64,000 bases of DNA from UBA6115 sp050952935. Its GTDB lineage: Bacteria > Bacillota > Clostridia > Christensenellales > Aristaeellaceae. Below the pieces are notes generated by a model, which worked only from the letters and a program-made list of their open reading frames with translations, did no database searches and was not told where the DNA came from. Every line of letters starts with the position of its first letter. Positions within the stretch are counted from its first letter, which is position 1. The stretch is taken from positions 1,054,001 through 1,118,000 of the forward strand of contig JBMNLS010000001.1 of the NCBI GenBank assembly GCA_050952935.1, written 5' to 3'. The position numbers and the translations under genes were made by a program. Shown here in pieces: positions 37,616-46,886 of this stretch.

Positions 37616-38581
37616 TCAGGAGTTGTTAGCTTGTTGCGCCCTAACAAGGGTCTCTTTTAATAATTGTTTTAGCTGGAAATCGGCCTCCTTCAGACGCTCC
37701 AGCTCTGTGAGCACTTTTTTGCCCTCCTGCGCAGCGTCCTTGCGCCCTTCTTTTAGGGCCTGTTTGGCCTGGCCCATTGCTTCCGCCGTTTGCCGGGCAG
37801 CCTTGCGGTAGGCGCCTAACGCCTCCTGCTGCCGGTTGATGTTCAGCACCAGGGCCAGCTGGCTTTGCCACAGGGGAAGAGCGAAATCCGTTAGCTGTTT
37901 GAGCTTGTCAACCACCAACCGCTGGTTGTGCTGGGTCAGGCGGATTTGCAGGGCCAGCTGCAGGCTGATGGTTTTAGACTGCCGCAGCTGATGCAGACGG
38001 TCTAAAAACAGATCGATAAACGGTTCAGAAGCAGGCTGATCTTTTGCTGCTTTTTCCTGTTTCGCCATTTCCAAGGCTTGTTCTCCGGCCAGGATTTTAT
38101 ACCCCAGCGCATGGTAGCATGCCTGGTTGGTCTCATAGAGGGCATCCAACAGGCCGATTTCCTTTTGCAGCGCCAGGATAGCCATAACCATCTGATTGGA
38201 CAGACGGTCGCTGAGATATGCAATTTCAGTATAGTCCCGCCGCAAAGCGTTGTACCGCCGATGGCTGGGGGAAAAGAGAGAGGCAAAAAACCCCTTGGGC
38301 GCGCTGAGAGAAGCAACATCAAGGTCGCCTATCTGCTTTTGTAAAGCGCAAATAGCATTTACCGCGTCCTCAAGGGCGCCGCCGGAGGCTCTTTTGAGCA
38401 GCATGTCCGATACATCCCCCAGGCTGCGCTGCTCTTTAGCGCCGTAGCCGGTGGCGGTGAGGGCGTCATTCAGGTCAATGCCCTGGGCATGGACTTGAAT
38501 CCTGTGCCTTTCTTCCGGAGTAAGCGGAGCCTGGGTTTCAAAATCCTTTGCGATTCGGGCAGGGTCAAAGGCGGCTGTCAT
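37616..38581 (-). CDS. TelA/KlaA-family protein (toxic-anion resistance type)
   Basis: A 321-residue cytoplasmic, almost wholly helical protein of the TelA family (YaaN in Bacillus). Supporting stretches: EERHRIQVHAQGIDLNDALTATGYGAKEQ near the start, the LFSPSHRRYNALRRDYTEIAYLSDRLSNQ core, and a long coiled-coil end (RKDAAQEGKKVLTELERLKEADFQLK). The longer upstream frame is only a shadow of the previous gene; the ATG at 38581 is 5 nt after that gene's stop. TelA proteins were named for tellurite resistance but probably act in envelope stress. Last gene of the operon starting at 41901. Confidence 0.82.
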   Translation of the reverse strand: MTAAFDPARIAKDFETQAPLTPEERHRIQVHAQGIDLNDALTATGYGAKEQRSLGDVSDMLLKRASGGALEDAVNAICALQKQIGDLDVASLSAPKGFFASLFSPSHRRYNALRRDYTEIAYLSDRLSNQMVMAILALQKEIGLLDALYETNQACYHALGYKILAGEQALEMAKQEKAAKDQPASEPFIDLFLDRLHQLRQSKTISLQLALQIRLTQHNQRLVVDKLKQLTDFALPLWQSQLALVLNINRQQEALGAYRKAARQTAEAMGQAKQALKEGRKDAAQEGKKVLTELERLKEADFQLKQLLKETLVRAQQANNS

Positions 38582-38586
38582 GCTGC

Positions 38587-39648
38587 TCAGTGCTCCAGGG
38601 ACTGGATGAGCTTCTCCATGACCTGGGAATCCGGCATCTGGATGATTTGGGATATCACCGGCGCAACACCGGGCACAGCCATTTTGGATACATCCATGTT
38701 GGCAGCGTTGATGCCCGTGCGGAAACCATGCTTCTCCCAAGCCAAGGCCTGTATTTCCGGCGCAAGGAGCGCTTCCAACCCAACCTTTCCTTTTTCGCTC
38801 AGGGCGATGTACACATGGCTTGACCAAACCGTGGGCACGGGGTAGAGCAACACCACATCATCCTTGATCTGCTGGTAATCCTCCGGGTTGGTTTGGGCAA
38901 ACTCCAGCAGCTGGCTTTCATAGCCCGCTACCAGAGGTCTGGCGCCCACGCCGGTTTTCAAAAACTGACTGAAGATATCAGCGGAGCTGGTTTCCATATA
39001 GCCCAGCCGCTCAATCAGGGCCTTAAGGCGTGGAATCACCGCGTCCACGCGATCTATAGTGACCACATTGCCATCGTTGATCATGTTGGCCAGAAGGCCA
39101 GCGAACATGTTGCCGGAGTTGGATTTGGTGGGGTTGGTGGTGGACACCAGGACGGAGCCATACAGTGGCAGGCCCAGGCTTTCCCAGCGCTCACCTTTTT
39201 CCAGCACCGGGAGAAAAGCTTTCATGTCCAGAAAATGCACGCCATCCTTCTGGGTTACATAGCCGGCCTTAACCAAAGCGTCCGCCACCATCCACCGGGT
39301 ATACAGCACAATGGGGGTGTTGAAAACGATCTCGCTTTGGGGCGGCTTGCCAAAGGTTTTTTCATACAAATCAAGAGCGGTCTGGCTGGAAGGCCAGAGG
39401 TAGTCTCGGCCGGTATGATCCAGGCGAATCATGTCCAGGGAGCCGGCCTTCTGATAGTGTAGGGTCAGATTTTTCTTGTCCAGCAGAATCTTTTTCACCG
39501 CCGGATCATCCACCAGGCCGATTTTTTCCCCGCCGATGTAGCCTGTGATATCCACCTGCTGGCTCTGTCTGCTCTGAAGCCAGGAGTACCCGCCGGCAAC
39601 GATGATCACCAGCACCAACAGCAATAATCCCCAATGCTTTGTTTTCAC
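38587..39648 (-). CDS. Membrane-anchored solute-binding-like protein
   Basis: A 353-residue protein with one N-terminal transmembrane anchor (WGLLLLVLVIIVAGGYSWL) and an extracellular type-2 periplasmic-binding fold (STTNPTKSNSGNMFAGLLAN, YPVPTVWSSHVYIALSEKGK). The TNPTKSNSG motif parallels TNATQSNSG in the lipoprotein at 40270-41901, so the two binding domains are homologous and may pair. It overlaps the XpaC gene by 4 nt. It has no permease partner, so a sensing or structural role is more likely than transport (inference). Confidence 0.75.
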   Translation of the reverse strand: MKTKHWGLLLLVLVIIVAGGYSWLQSRQSQQVDITGYIGGEKIGLVDDPAVKKILLDKKNLTLHYQKAGSLDMIRLDHTGRDYLWPSSQTALDLYEKTFGKPPQSEIVFNTPIVLYTRWMVADALVKAGYVTQKDGVHFLDMKAFLPVLEKGERWESLGLPLYGSVLVSTTNPTKSNSGNMFAGLLANMINDGNVVTIDRVDAVIPRLKALIERLGYMETSSADIFSQFLKTGVGARPLVAGYESQLLEFAQTNPEDYQQIKDDVVLLYPVPTVWSSHVYIALSEKGKVGLEALLAPEIQALAWEKHGFRTGINAANMDVSKMAVPGVAPVISQIIQMPDSQVMEKLIQSLEH

Positions 39649-40253
39649 AGCCCGCCCTCCAGATGTAATGTTTTCTCCAGCAAGTCGATGTCCGCCTCCA
39701 CATCCATCACCTCATTCTGCATGAGCTTGTTAAACTGCGTCATGAAGGCATCCTGAAGGATGTCAAGCGCCCGCGCCGTCTCAGGCGTCAATCGCTGCAC
39801 CTGCGGACTGTCCGGGTTGGAGGTGATGAGGTTCATGTATTTGGTGAGGATGTTTACCCCGGTATCCAGGTAAAAGCTGAAGAAGCGCCTGGCAGAGGAA
39901 ATCTTCTGCGGGTTGTTGCCCAGGTAGGTGAGCAGGCGATTGCCAAGCTCGTACAGTTTTTTCGCTTTCACATCAATCTGAGCGTCCATGGTGACTTGGG
40001 AAGCTTTATAGATCACCTGCATGTCATCATGGGCATCCGACATGATCTGCAAAAGCTCCTGCCCGCCCTTGAGGCTGTCCACCCGGGTAGTGCCGATGCG
40101 CTTAACGGGCTTGGTCAGCAAAAAGACCGCACCATATATCAAAAGAGCAATGATTCCGCTGACCAGAATATGCCAGTTGGCCAGGAAGTGCAGCAACAAA
40201 AAGGCAAGCAGGCCTGTTAGAAAGGCCAGGAAGGTGCGGGTGGTTTCTTTCAT
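39645..40253 (-). CDS. XpaC-family membrane protein
   Basis: A 202-residue protein with two N-terminal membrane helices (FLAFLTGLLAFLLLHFLANW, HILVSGIIALLIYGAVFLL) and a helical cytoplasmic domain (SSARRFFSFYLDTGVNILTKYMNL). It matches the XpaC family, originally linked to hydrolysis of a chromogenic phosphate but of unclear real function. In Bacillus xpaC is paired with the TelA homologue yaaN, and here the two families again share an operon. Confidence 0.78.
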   Translation of the reverse strand: MKETTRTFLAFLTGLLAFLLLHFLANWHILVSGIIALLIYGAVFLLTKPVKRIGTTRVDSLKGGQELLQIMSDAHDDMQVIYKASQVTMDAQIDVKAKKLYELGNRLLTYLGNNPQKISSARRFFSFYLDTGVNILTKYMNLITSNPDSPQVQRLTPETARALDILQDAFMTQFNKLMQNEVMDVEADIDLLEKTLHLEGGL

Positions 40254-40269
40254 GATATCGCTCCTTCCA

Positions 40270-41901
40270 TCAGTTGTATCCCTTGGCTTTTTTGAAGGCG
40301 TCGATCAGGTTTTTGTCCCCGTCAAAGACCCGCGCATGGGTCCGTTCCGCCAGGCTGTTCAGGGTCTTTACATCCGCATCGCCAAAGGAAATACAGAACA
40401 CCGGGATATCCTGCCCATGGCTTGTGTAGGCTTTCAGGAAGTCGTTCAGCTGCATGCTGCCATTGGCCAGGCCATCCGTCATGAGGATGATGACCGGCGT
40501 ATAGTTCTCAAGGTCATAGCCTGTCATGATCCTAAGGGCTTGATCCAGCGCTTCAAACATGGCGGTTCCGCCGTTTGGTTTTTGATTCTTCACCACCGGG
40601 TAGAGCTTTTCAATGTCGCTGTTGCCTGTTTGGGTGCTGACGCTGATGACCTCGCTGCTAAAGAGGATGACAATGTTTTCTTCCTGCTGAGAGGCCTGCA
40701 GCAGGTTTTTGGCCGCCCGCTGCTGCAGCAGGATTTCACCCATGGCATCCTTCAGCTTCTGGCTGGGTTCCCCGGACATGGAACCGGAAAAGTCCAGCAC
40801 ATAGGCCGTCAGGGAAGGCTTGCGGAACTGGGTTTGATAAAGGCCAAGGGCTTCCCAGAGCACCTCGCTGTCGGGCATGCGGATGGGGGATAAAATGCTC
40901 TGGGTGTCAGCGCCCCATTCCTTGCGCCAGACGTCCAGATTCTCAGGCAGGATGCCCGCGTAGCCTGTACGCCGGCCATAGCGCTGGATTTCTTTCTGGA
41001 TTTTCTCTGACATCAAAAAATCCCGCAGCTTTAGGAAGGCCTCCTCTTTCTTTTTGTCGCCCTGATCCACATAGCCAAGGGGGGCGTCAGAAATGGAAAG
41101 CCCGTCATAGGGATATACCAGGTGCAAAGGTTCCCGGCCCTGCTTCAACAGCTCCTCATTGGTGCTGAGGATCAGGCTTTCGTAGTTGACCATGGCATCA
41201 AAGTTCCCTTGCAGAAACAGGGTTTTAAGCCATTCACTGCTGCCGGAGGAACGGTCCACCCCTTTGAGCAGGGCCTGGATATCCGCCCGGAGCCCTTCCT
41301 GCTGAAGACTCTCCGAGGTAATGATTTCGGGGTTATTCAGCAGAGCGTACAGAAAGCCGATGTAGGCCGAACAGCCGGAGTTGGACTGGGTGGCGTTGGT
41401 CATGCAGAAGGACAGCTTGCCGTTTTGAATTTGGGCCAGAATGTCCCGCACGGATACCTTTTTATCAACAAAGCCCAGCTCCTTGGCCAGGGATTGCCGG
41501 ATGCCAAATACAACCGGCGTGATGGAGATGGACTCCGTATACTTGACCCGGTGCTTGGTATCCCCGATGGAAATCCACATGCTGCTGGCTGGCCAGACAG
41601 CGTCATAGGGCACTTCATCCTGCCCGAGGATTCTTGAAATCTCTACAGATCCCTGGTATTTCATATCCAGCGCAATGCGGTTTTCCTTGGCAAAGCGCGA
41701 AAGCAAGGGCTCCAGCTCCTTGTTTTCAGAGCCTGAAACGATGCGCAATGTGACCGGATAAGAACTTTCCCCCAGGGTGGGCTGGCTGCCGCCGGTGTTC
41801 GTTTTCTCACTCGTGCAGGCGCTTAGAAGCAACAGCAAAGCCAGCAACAGCGCCAGAACTGCCGGCCGTTTATTCATGGAATAAATCTGAGTCGTTTTCA
41901 T
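40270..41901 (-). CDS. Lipoprotein with solute-binding fold and VWA domain
   Basis: A 543-residue lipoprotein: signal and lipobox LLLLLSAC (cysteine near residue 29). Residues 45-345 have a periplasmic-binding fold (TLRIVSGSENKELEPLLSRFAKE, AVWPASSMWISIGD, TNATQSNSGCSAYIGFLYAL). A von Willebrand factor A domain follows (about 360-540) with an intact MIDAS: DFSGSMSG, a threonine or serine in NGGTAMFEAL, and MTDGLANG. Start by GGAGG 6 nt upstream. It heads the VWA-XpaC-binding-protein-TelA operon. MIDAS domains usually bind protein partners through a metal. Ligand unknown. Confidence 0.82.
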   Translation of the reverse strand: MKTTQIYSMNKRPAVLALLLALLLLLSACTSEKTNTGGSQPTLGESSYPVTLRIVSGSENKELEPLLSRFAKENRIALDMKYQGSVEISRILGQDEVPYDAVWPASSMWISIGDTKHRVKYTESISITPVVFGIRQSLAKELGFVDKKVSVRDILAQIQNGKLSFCMTNATQSNSGCSAYIGFLYALLNNPEIITSESLQQEGLRADIQALLKGVDRSSGSSEWLKTLFLQGNFDAMVNYESLILSTNEELLKQGREPLHLVYPYDGLSISDAPLGYVDQGDKKKEEAFLKLRDFLMSEKIQKEIQRYGRRTGYAGILPENLDVWRKEWGADTQSILSPIRMPDSEVLWEALGLYQTQFRKPSLTAYVLDFSGSMSGEPSQKLKDAMGEILLQQRAAKNLLQASQQEENIVILFSSEVISVSTQTGNSDIEKLYPVVKNQKPNGGTAMFEALDQALRIMTGYDLENYTPVIILMTDGLANGSMQLNDFLKAYTSHGQDIPVFCISFGDADVKTLNSLAERTHARVFDGDKNLIDAFKKAKGYN

Positions 41902-42039
41902 GTTTTCCCTCCAGGTGTTTTATCAATCTACAACACCCCTTTTACCCTAACATAAAGCAACCCCGCTTTCTGATAGCAGGGTGTAAAGCGAAGGTCAAAT
42001 CCATGTAAAATTTTACAAAAGATTAGAGGCTGTTTTATT

Positions 42040-42060
42040 TAGTGTTTACTGAACAACTCA
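42040..42060 (+). repeat. Solo end resembling the inverted repeat of the IS at 44049
   Basis: TAGTGTTTACTGAACAACTC closely resembles the first 20 nt of the IS at 44049 (TAGGGTCTACTGAACAATTC), in the same orientation, with no transposase next to it. It is probably the leftover of a related copy. Confidence 0.5.
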
Positions 42061-42141
42061 TTTCTGTATAATTCACAAGCAAAACGGCCGTCAGCTAACA
42101 GTCACATCAATGGCCTCCCGAAATTTGCGCATAATTCTTGA

Positions 42142-42333
42142 CAGTACCATAACGGAAGTGTTAAAGTATACATTGATAAGCTGCTTAAAAGTGGTTTTCG
42201 TTCCACCTATTGCTTTTTGCCCAAATACGAATGGAAAGATATTGATGGTTTTATAGATGTGGATATTGAAAAGCATCAAAAAATCTTAGAGTCTGTAGCA
42301 TATCTTATTATTAAATTTTCTCAAGATGGGTGA
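42142..42333 (+). pseudogene. 3' fragment of an AT-rich gene upstream of the DUF4160 gene
   Basis: A frame without a start codon encodes QYHNGSVKVYIDKLLKSGFR, then LPKYEWKDIDGF and VAYLIIKFSQDG before a TGA. It looks like the true C-terminus of a protein whose 5' part has been lost; I cannot name the family. The rest of the 41902-42141 gap holds only the solo IS end and AT-rich DNA. Confidence 0.45.
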
Positions 42334-42340
42334 TTTGAAC

Positions 42341-42778
42341 ATGCCTCAAATATTTCGAATTGGTTCTTATCTGGTTTGTTTTTGTGCAAATGAAAATGAT
42401 CCTTTGGAGCCGATTCATGTTCATATTTCAACCGGAGTTCTCTTTTCAAATGCGACAAAGGTTTGGATTACCAAAGCCGGAAAATGTATAATTTTGTGCA
42501 ACAATAATTCAAAAATCCCCAAACACGTTCTTGGAAATATTCCTGCCATTATTGAACCAAGAAGTGAAGAAGTTATTGAAAAGTGGTTAGACTTCTTTGG
42601 TGACATTCGGTATTATTGTTTAGGATCGTGCTTGACAAAGAAACTTAATACATGGAGTTTGACACTGAACCCGGCAGGTTCAGAAATTGAACTTTTTGTA
42701 TGGGTTATGAATTACAGCAAAAATACAATTTTATTGAAAAATTTTTTGTGCCTTTCGGAAAAAGGAGGTTTATTGTAA
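42341..42778 (+). CDS. DUF4160 protein with an abnormal C-terminal extension
   Basis: Residues 1-90 (MPQIFRIGSYLVCFCANEND, then PIHVHIS, KVWITKAGKCIILCNNNSKIP, EEVIEKWLDFFGDIRYYC) match DUF4160, a family often found in toxin-antitoxin-like pairs. Family members normally end right after the YYC. Here TTAGGA follows in place of a stop and the frame runs 55 further residues, ending in the ribosome site of the next gene. One extra T could have destroyed a TAG stop. An earlier in-frame ATG (42326) overlaps the preceding fragment. It may be decaying. Confidence 0.65.
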   Translation: MPQIFRIGSYLVCFCANENDPLEPIHVHISTGVLFSNATKVWITKAGKCIILCNNNSKIPKHVLGNIPAIIEPRSEEVIEKWLDFFGDIRYYCLGSCLTKKLNTWSLTLNPAGSEIELFVWVMNYSKNTILLKNFLCLSEKGGLL

Positions 42779-44061
42779 TGAATAAGAAGACAATAATAAC
42801 GGGCAGTTCAATCAGATACAGCCAAATCACAAACAGATTCGTTCATCGTATTTTTTGGGGATGTTTGCTTTTTGCAACTATGTTATTACTTCCTATTTAC
42901 CATGTATTAGCTTCGGAATCTTATGCGGAGATTGAAAGTGCCTCATGGCAAGATTCGAACACGTTGGTCCTCATGTGGGCTGATCCCGGTTTATACGAAG
43001 TTTATCGTTCGGATTCCCCAAACAGCAACTATATCCTGATTGGAACATCGGATTCCGGCTTTTATGTTGATAATGCTGTAACCTATTCAGACAATACAGG
43101 CAATGCGAACGAATACTATTATCGACTTGGTTCAAGTGGAGTCCCGGTATCCGCTTCGGTTCAGAGCGGATATAATTCTCACGACCTCAGTTGTGTACAA
43201 ATATTTATGTATCACCATTTCATACCCGATGATCAAGTTGGGTCTAAAGAATATTCCAAGGATTTTCTCGATTATGCTGTAACCACCGGTGAATTTGAGC
43301 AAGACCTTATTTTCCTAAAGAAGAACGGATTTACTACGATAACATCCAAAGAATTGCTGGAATACATTGACGGAAAGGCTGAGCTTCCTCAGAAATCTGT
43401 CATCATCTCGATAGATGACGGCAGTTTGAGCGTATATCGCTATGCGTTTCCTTTGTTGAAAAAATATGATATGAAAGCGGAGTTTAACCTTATAGGTAAG
43501 AGTATCGATGACGCCACAGAGCCATTTTTGAATCAGGAGTCAGATGTGTCGGACGAAAGAACGGCGGAGGATTACTGTAACTGGTATGAAATATTGGAAA
43601 TGAACGAATCCGGGCTCGTGTCGCTCACTTCACACTCGTATGCGCTCCATTACTATGGACAATATGGTAGAATCGGAGCCCTCCAGGCTGACGGTGAAGA
43701 AGAGACTGACTATGCGGAAGAAATGAAAAGAGACTACGATACAGCCTACAGGTGCATTAACGGTTGGTTGGGCACAAATCCAACCACATTTGCATACCCG
43801 TACTCAAAACGCAATTTACTATCTGACAAAACCTTGCTTGAACAGACAGGATATCGAATACTAATGGCCGGGGAAATTAGTGAACGTGTGACAAAAGGCA
43901 ACTATTTCGTCGACGGTGCGCCGTCTGCCTCGTATATGCGCGTGATGACTCGTATCCCTCGAATGACAGGAACTCCGCTCTCTCAATATATTAGCGATGT
44001 ATATGCAAGTGATGCTGCCAATGGTGTAAATATTAATATAGACATAAGTAGGGTCTACTGA
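42778..44061 (+). CDS. Polysaccharide deacetylase (NodB domain), 3' end replaced by an IS
   Basis: A 427-residue exported enzyme: N-terminal membrane anchor (IFWGCLLFATMLLLPIYHVLA), a beta-sandwich region (IESASWQDSNTLVLMW) and a NodB homology domain from about 145. MYHHF precedes it, VIISIDDGSLSVYRYAFPLL is motif 1 with the catalytic and metal aspartates, and SLTSHSYALH is motif 2. AAAGGAGG lies upstream of the ATG. The last three residues (RVY) and the stop lie in the inverted repeat of the IS at 44049, so the original C-terminus was cut off. The core looks complete. Confidence 0.8.
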   Translation: MNKKTIITGSSIRYSQITNRFVHRIFWGCLLFATMLLLPIYHVLASESYAEIESASWQDSNTLVLMWADPGLYEVYRSDSPNSNYILIGTSDSGFYVDNAVTYSDNTGNANEYYYRLGSSGVPVSASVQSGYNSHDLSCVQIFMYHHFIPDDQVGSKEYSKDFLDYAVTTGEFEQDLIFLKKNGFTTITSKELLEYIDGKAELPQKSVIISIDDGSLSVYRYAFPLLKKYDMKAEFNLIGKSIDDATEPFLNQESDVSDERTAEDYCNWYEILEMNESGLVSLTSHSYALHYYGQYGRIGALQADGEEETDYAEEMKRDYDTAYRCINGWLGTNPTTFAYPYSKRNLLSDKTLLEQTGYRILMAGEISERVTKGNYFVDGAPSASYMRVMTRIPRMTGTPLSQYISDVYASDAANGVNINIDISRVY

Positions 44062-45712
44062 ACAATTCAACTCCCTATATTTCCCAGGCACTCTGGCCTG
44101 ATACATGATAAACTGATGCAAGGAAAACCCCTGAAATCATCCAAAACCCTTGCACTTTATCCGGAGGATTACAGCATGTATCGACCAGAAAGCAAACAAG
44201 TCAGCGTATTTGAGAACGAAAGTTTCTTCCAGTTTCAGGGTCTGAATCCTGACAATGACTGGGTCAGGCTGGCCAAGCTGATTCCCTGGGCAGAGCTGGA
44301 ACGCCGTTATGCTCAGACCTTTGACAGCAAGTTGGGGAATGTGGGCAAGCCCGCCCGCATGGCCCTGGGCGCGCTCATCATCAAGGAGCGCTACGGGTTT
44401 TCAGATGAGGCTGCGGTTCGGGAGATCCGAATGAATCCGTATCTTCAGTTTTTCCTTGGTCTTTCCGCCTTTCAACACGAAGCGCCTTTTGATGCGAGTA
44501 CGATGATCTTGTTTCGCAAACGCATCCCGGTGGATTTGTTGGCTGATTTGAACGATTATATCACCGGTCGCCGCAACCCTTATGCTAAGGATGAGGATGC
44601 AGACGATGATCCACCCGGCAGCGCCCCGCCGGATGCCCCATCCGGGCAATCGGACGAAAGCGCAAGTGCACAAGAGGCAAGTGAAAAGAAACAGCCTGCC
44701 AACCGGGGAACGCTGATTTTGGACGCGACCTGTGTGCCGCAGGACATCCGCTATCCCACAGAGATCAGTTTGCTGAACGAAGCCCGTGAATGCTTGGAAG
44801 GCATGATAGACAGAGTCTTTCCGAAAGGTCACAAGCCCCGCAGCTATCGCAGGATCGCTCGGCGGGACTATCTGAGGTACGCGAAGAATCGCCGACCTTT
44901 TCTGAAGCTATTGCGCAAGAGCCTGCGCAAGCAACTGTCCTATGTGGCCCGCAACCTGGGATACCCTGTTGGAGGTAAAGGAGAACTTGAGCGGGAAGGA
45001 TCAGGAACAACTCAAGGTGATTGAGTTGTTGTATTCCCAGCAGAAACAGATGTATGAACAGGGAAGCAAGCGTGTGGATGAGCGGATCGTCAGCCTGCAC
45101 CAGCCTTGGGTACGCCCCCTTGTGCGGGGCAAGACAAGAGTAGCGACAGAGTTTGGTTCCAAGATAGCAGTATCCTTGGTGGATGACTATTCTCGTATTG
45201 AACACCTGTCCTGGGACAACTACCATGAGGGAACGACTTTACAAGAATCTGTGGAAAACTACCGTTCGGATACCGGGGATACCGGGGTATATCCGGAGCG
45301 TGTGTTGGCTGACAAAGCGTATCGCACTCGAGAGAACCTGCAGTACTGCAAGGAACGCGGCATCCGGATGTCGGGCCCCAAACTTGGCCGTCCACCCAAG
45401 GACAAAGCATTGTATCGACAGCAACTATTGGAAGAACGATTAGAATCCGGAGAGCGCAGTGCCATAGAGTCAGTCTTTGGCGTGGGCAAACGGCGCTATA
45501 GCTTGAACTTAGTGATGGAACGCTTACAAGAAACCAGTGCCATACCTGCATCCTGACGATGAACCTGTGGAAGCGCCTGCGAGAGCTTCTATTTGCGCTG
45601 TTTCAAAGGATGCTTCGAGTGCCGGCTTGGTGCAGAAAACTGGTGGTGATGAGCATGCTTACAGTTGTGTGTAGGGGTAAGCTTGAAAACGATTATTGTT
45701 CAGTAGACCCTA
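44049..45712 (+). mobile_element. IS5/IS1182-group insertion sequence with 18-bp perfect terminal repeats
   Basis: Perfect inverted repeats TAGGGTCTACTGAACAAT (44049-44066) and its complement (45695-45712) flank a 1.66-kb element with one transposase gene. No convincing target duplication is visible beyond a possible TA. It interrupts the 3' end of the deacetylase gene. Confidence 0.88.
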
Positions 45713-45717
45713 TTTAG
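44176..45717 (+). pseudogene. Transposase of the IS, disrupted by two frameshifts
   Basis: The protein reads MYRPESKQVSVFENESFFQF...LGALIIKERYGFSDEAAVREIR in the first frame (44176 to about 44958), then switches frame at RNLG/DTLLEVKENLSGKDQEQL. At about 45535 it switches back to the first frame (LTMNLWKRLRELLFALFQRML), ending at TAG 45715-45717, just past the element end. DDE residues can be assigned: D in LILDATCVPQD, D in VLADKAYRTREN, E in SAIESVFGVGKRRY. One frame holds the first D, the second frame the other two, so no active enzyme is expected without frameshifting. Confidence 0.82.
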
Positions 45718-45750
45718 CTTTCTCAATTCGCAATACAGAATATCAATCAT

Positions 45751-46884
45751 TCAGGGATGAGCGTCCGGGGTGCTCGACAGGTTATCTGTATTGGCTTTCA
45801 GGTGTTCATCGAAAAACGACAGGGCTGCCCGGTTTATTTCCTTGAGGCCATCCACCCCGGAGGTGTCATAATAGCCGCCGATGATGAAGCAAAAAAGGGG
45901 AGACTCTTGCACCAGGTCGGTAAGGGTGAAGTGGTTGGCGCCTTGAATGTGCAGATAATCTAATGTGTCGGTATGCGCCAGGTGATTTTTGTTTTGCGCG
46001 TACTTATGGTCTTTTTCCACCAGGGGCATGCCGGAATCGCTGTAGATGTTCAAAATGGCCGCTTCATACGGGGCCCGGTTCCAGGTGAAGCTTCCGCCCG
46101 CAATGCCGGTTATATCTGATAGATAAGGGGATTCCAGCGCCAATACTGCCTTGATGTCAGGCCGCAGGCGGGCTATGCCCAGGGCAGCGCTGCCGCCCAG
46201 GGAGTGCCCGCCCACCCCAATGGCCTCAGGGTTGATGAGCGCAAACGCTTTTTCTCCCTGTGTGGCCCTGTCCGTCAAGCAATGGATGGCGGCATTCATG
46301 TCCTGGATGCGGATCGCCATCCAGCGCTGGAAGCATTCAAAGGAGTTCCGGATGTCCCGGTGAGAGTCCTCTCCCATCAGTTCACGGAAATACCCACCGT
46401 CCATCCTGACCTTGCGGCCATTGATGGTGGTAGACAGCGCTTGATACGGGTGATCCAGGCTGGCCACCGCATAGCCATGGCTGGCCAGCTCTGAAAACAG
46501 GGAGACATTGCCTTTCCTGGTGCTGATGCCGCCATGGGAAAACACCACCAGCGGGACGGAGCGCCTATCCAAACGGTCAGACACCGGGTAGTAATAGTCC
46601 ATCACCAGGGTGCGGTTTTGGTCCGGACGGTAGGGATCCTTCCGGTCAGGCTGGGTAAACTGGATGGTCTGCATCCGGCAGGCATAGGGGCCGGTCACCG
46701 GAAGCGACGGATAATGGGGGAGGAACACCACCATCAGTATCAACAGGATGGCGACCAGCCGCCCGGCGATATTGATTGTTCTTCGCTGCCATTTCTTTTG
46801 AATTGTCTTGCGTTTTTTCAGGGTTCGCAAACCCAGGAAGATGAGAACCGCAACAGCCGGAAACAGGTAGTTGATGGCGCGCAT
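45751..46884 (-). CDS. Membrane-anchored alpha/beta hydrolase (PAF-acetylhydrolase-like)
   Basis: A 377-residue protein with two N-terminal membrane segments (INYLFPAVAVLIFLGL, IAGRLVAILLILMVVFL) and an outward hydrolase domain. VPLVVFSHGGISTRKGNVSLFSELASHGY is the oxyanion strand, GVGGHSLGGSAALGIARLRPD the nucleophile elbow, and HFTLTDL the likely histidine. This matches the platelet-activating-factor acetylhydrolase/dienelactone hydrolase group. It follows the ferredoxin gene by 2 nt and shares its transcript. Substrate unknown, probably a lipid or other ester. Confidence 0.8.
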   Translation of the reverse strand: MRAINYLFPAVAVLIFLGLRTLKKRKTIQKKWQRRTINIAGRLVAILLILMVVFLPHYPSLPVTGPYACRMQTIQFTQPDRKDPYRPDQNRTLVMDYYYPVSDRLDRRSVPLVVFSHGGISTRKGNVSLFSELASHGYAVASLDHPYQALSTTINGRKVRMDGGYFRELMGEDSHRDIRNSFECFQRWMAIRIQDMNAAIHCLTDRATQGEKAFALINPEAIGVGGHSLGGSAALGIARLRPDIKAVLALESPYLSDITGIAGGSFTWNRAPYEAAILNIYSDSGMPLVEKDHKYAQNKNHLAHTDTLDYLHIQGANHFTLTDLVQESPLFCFIIGGYYDTSGVDGLKEINRAALSFFDEHLKANTDNLSSTPDAHP

Positions 46885-46886
46885 GA

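Noticed and set aside
38582..38827. N-terminal 82-residue extension of the TelA frame
   Set aside because: It lies within the preceding gene in another frame, and homology begins only at the ATG at 38581.
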